From: CAWUEX02 sp038148375
Lineage (GTDB): Bacteria > Pseudomonadota > Alphaproteobacteria > Rhodospirillales > Rhodospirillaceae
DNA length: 15,495 nt
Reading direction: 5' to 3'
Assembly: GCA_038148375.1 (NCBI GenBank)
Contig: JAYQVH010000041.1
Coordinates: forward strand, 1 to 15,495
The translations under genes and the position numbers were made by a program. Under the pieces are notes generated by a model. That model did no database searches and had not been told where the DNA came from. It was given only the letters and a program-made list of their open reading frames with translations. Shown piece by piece: positions 14,052-15,495 of this stretch. Every line of letters starts with the position of its first letter. Positions within the stretch are counted from its first letter, which is position 1.

Positions 14052-15254
14052 ATGCTTGATCGTCGTACTTTGTTTGGGGCCGCTGCCGGGGTTGGCACGG
14101 CTGTCGCGTCGTTCGTCTCCGGCTGCAAAGCGGGCGCCAAGACGATCCCCGTCGATGCGCCGCCGGATATTGAGAAACGTGGCGCGCGTGGGCGTCTCGA
14201 GCGGCTGCCGACGCTCGATGCCGAAAACCGCGATGATTTTCTCACCGGCTTCCGCAATTGGCGCGGCTCGACCGTTCAACTCGCGGCAAAAGCGCGGGCG
14301 GAAAAGCTGGCTGCGGCCGCGGGATACGATCCGTCGGTCGAACTGCCGCTGGAAAAAGTTCACGAGTTGCTTGGCAACGATCACGTCATCGGCACCGAAG
14401 GGCTGATGCGCGTCTACAGCCAGCGCTTCGCCCACAAGAATTTCTATAACGCTCACGCCGATGATGCGGAGACGTACCTGGCCGAGATGGAAGCCTATGA
14501 CACGCTCGGTCCTGGCACCGTGACCTACAATCCGGACCTCGATATTCCGGAGTTTGCGCAGCATGAAATTCACATGCAGCCGGGTGGCTATGTCGGCAAC
14601 CCGTTTGCCGGCGCTCTCTATCACTACGGCACCAATGCGTTCTATTCCGCGCGGGCGACCGATAATTACCAGGATCAGCATCACGCGCGTCTGGCCAACC
14701 AGGTGCCGACGCCGGAAGACGGCAAGGTGTTGCGTATTCTTGATATGGGATGCGGTATCGGCCAGCTGACGGTGGCGCTGAAGGAACGTTTCCCCGACGC
14801 TGAGGTCTGGGGTGTTGAGGTCGGCGCACCGATGATCCGCTACGGGCACATGCGCGCCGTTGACGAAGGCGTGGAAGTGCATTTTGTCCAAGGCCTCGCC
14901 GAGGACACGGATTTCCCGGACAACCATTTCGACATTGTCGCCTCTTACATCATGCATCACGAAATTCCGGCGCACATTTCACGTGCTGTGTTCAAGGAAG
15001 CGCACCGCGTTCTGCGTCCGGGCGGACTGTATTTCCCGATCGACTTCTACACCGGTGGCCGCCGCGGTGTGCCGGGCATCTTTTCGCAATATCAGGAATG
15101 GAAAGACCACCGCTGGAACAACGAAGTCTGGCGCATGGAATACAAAGAGATGGACTTCGAAGGCGACATGGAAAAGGCCGGCTTTGACGTTAACAAGGAA
15201 GGCTCGCCTGCCTGGTACAGCAATCGTAATGTGTTCGGCACCAAGCCGGCTTAA
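14052..15254 (+). CDS. 400-residue SAM methyltransferase with Tat leader and lipobox (paralogue 2)
   Basis: The N-terminus MLDRRTLFGAAAGVGTAVAS has a true twin arginine followed by TLF, a hydrophobic core and then FVSGC, a good lipobox at Cys25. Together these predict a Tat-exported lipoprotein. The mature part starts with the family motif GARGRLERLPTLD...DFLTGFR. Residues about 175-191 carry HEIHMQPGGYVGNPFAG. The SAM domain has ILDMGCGIGQLT (229-240), acidic Glu256 and LAEDTDFPDNHFDIV. Length and motif positions match paralogue 1 almost residue for residue. GGGAGG lies 7 bases before the ATG at 14052; an earlier ATG at 14046 is too close to it. Paralogue 3 follows 11 bases after the stop. 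Substrate unknown. How SAM would reach an exported enzyme is unexplained. Confidence 0.88.
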   Translation: MLDRRTLFGAAAGVGTAVASFVSGCKAGAKTIPVDAPPDIEKRGARGRLERLPTLDAENRDDFLTGFRNWRGSTVQLAAKARAEKLAAAAGYDPSVELPLEKVHELLGNDHVIGTEGLMRVYSQRFAHKNFYNAHADDAETYLAEMEAYDTLGPGTVTYNPDLDIPEFAQHEIHMQPGGYVGNPFAGALYHYGTNAFYSARATDNYQDQHHARLANQVPTPEDGKVLRILDMGCGIGQLTVALKERFPDAEVWGVEVGAPMIRYGHMRAVDEGVEVHFVQGLAEDTDFPDNHFDIVASYIMHHEIPAHISRAVFKEAHRVLRPGGLYFPIDFYTGGRRGVPGIFSQYQEWKDHRWNNEVWRMEYKEMDFEGDMEKAGFDVNKEGSPAWYSNRNVFGTKPA

Positions 15255-15265
15255 AGGACTGACCC

Positions 15266-15495
15266 ATGTCAAAATTTCCGTTCGATATTGAACCGCGCGG
15301 CAACAAAGGCCGGCTTGAACGTCTTGCGCTCTTGGATGTGGAGAGCCGCGATGACTTCCTGACCGGGTTTCGCGTGTGGGGCACCGCTGCTCGACGAATG
15401 ACGGTTGAGCGCTTCAACATGCTGCTTGAGAGGGCGGGATTGGATCCGGAGGAAAAGAATCCGGACATGGACACGGTGTTTAAAGTGGTTGAAGG
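15266..15495 (+). CDS. Methyltransferase paralogue 3, N-terminal part only (cut by window end)
   Basis: The 76 residues visible begin MSKFPFDIEPRGNKGRLERL and continue ALLDVESRDDFLTGFRVW, lining up with the post-leader part of paralogues 1 and 2. There is no signal peptide: the family motif starts about 10 residues from the Met. This copy is therefore predicted to be cytoplasmic. AAAGGA at 15253-15258 overlaps the paralogue 2 stop codon and lies 7 bases before the ATG, so the two genes form one transcript. The SAM domain lies beyond the window, so its enzymatic class is inferred only from the N-terminal similarity. Confidence 0.8.
   Translation, partial: MSKFPFDIEPRGNKGRLERLALLDVESRDDFLTGFRVWGTAARRMTVERFNMLLERAGLDPEEKNPDMDTVFKVVE

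Noticed and set aside
13914..14975. 353-residue minus-strand open frame
   Set aside because: It is antisense to methyltransferase 2. Its similarity to the antisense frame of methyltransferase 1 only reflects the paralogy of the sense genes.

Overview
The window looks like chromosomal DNA from a GC-rich Gram-negative bacterium, most likely an alphaproteobacterium. This rests on high GC with GC-ending codons in most genes, a TonB-dependent receptor, Tat-type leaders, LysE, DUF924 and DUF3303 proteins, and a short zinc-ribbon protein of an alphaproteobacterial type. No rRNA, tRNA, CRISPR array, insertion sequence or phage gene is visible. The taxonomic call is an inference from protein style, not a search.

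Layout. (1) 119-2378, minus strand: a tight operon of aldo/keto reductase, GFA-fold protein, DUF3303 protein and a small SAM methyltransferase, with junctions of 1 bp gap, 1 bp overlap and 8 bp overlap. (2) 2586-3788, plus: a 400-residue methyltransferase with an N-terminal leader. It converges on a trypsin-like peptidase (3800-4525, minus). (3) 4545-4728: a strongly AT-rich block with a near-consensus sigma70 promoter. It drives a three-gene plus-strand unit: a disordered 98-residue protein, a secreted protein built of seven 33-residue Cys-containing repeats, and a 67-residue zinc-ribbon protein. (4) 6080-7322: divergent LysE-type exporter and DUF924 genes sharing a promoter region with an inverted repeat. 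(5) 7323-8451: a rearrangement scar with a 76 bp duplicated piece of the LysE gene, a truncated FkbM methyltransferase, and the C-terminal half of a PepSY-associated membrane protein fused to it out of frame. (6) 8451-11061: a bidirectional terminator and an 850-residue TonB-dependent receptor. (7) 11545-13885, minus: a DUF1838 protein behind a Tat-type FAD oxidoreductase. (8) 14052-15495, plus: a second 400-residue methyltransferase with a Tat leader and a lipobox, then the start of a third paralogue without any leader.

The most unusual content is the methyltransferase family present three times (2586, 14052, 15266). All three share an N-terminal region containing GRLERL...DFL.G, and the two complete copies share a central HEIHMQPGGYVG block and a UbiE-like SAM domain. 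Two copies carry export-type leaders, one also a lipoprotein cysteine, which is odd for an enzyme that needs cytoplasmic SAM. The receptor, flavoenzyme, DUF1838 protein, aldo/keto reductase and methyltransferases could together form an uptake and modification pathway for a small hydrophobic compound, but the substrate cannot be read from the sequence. The second candidate for something undescribed is the promoter-driven repeat-protein and zinc-ribbon operon.
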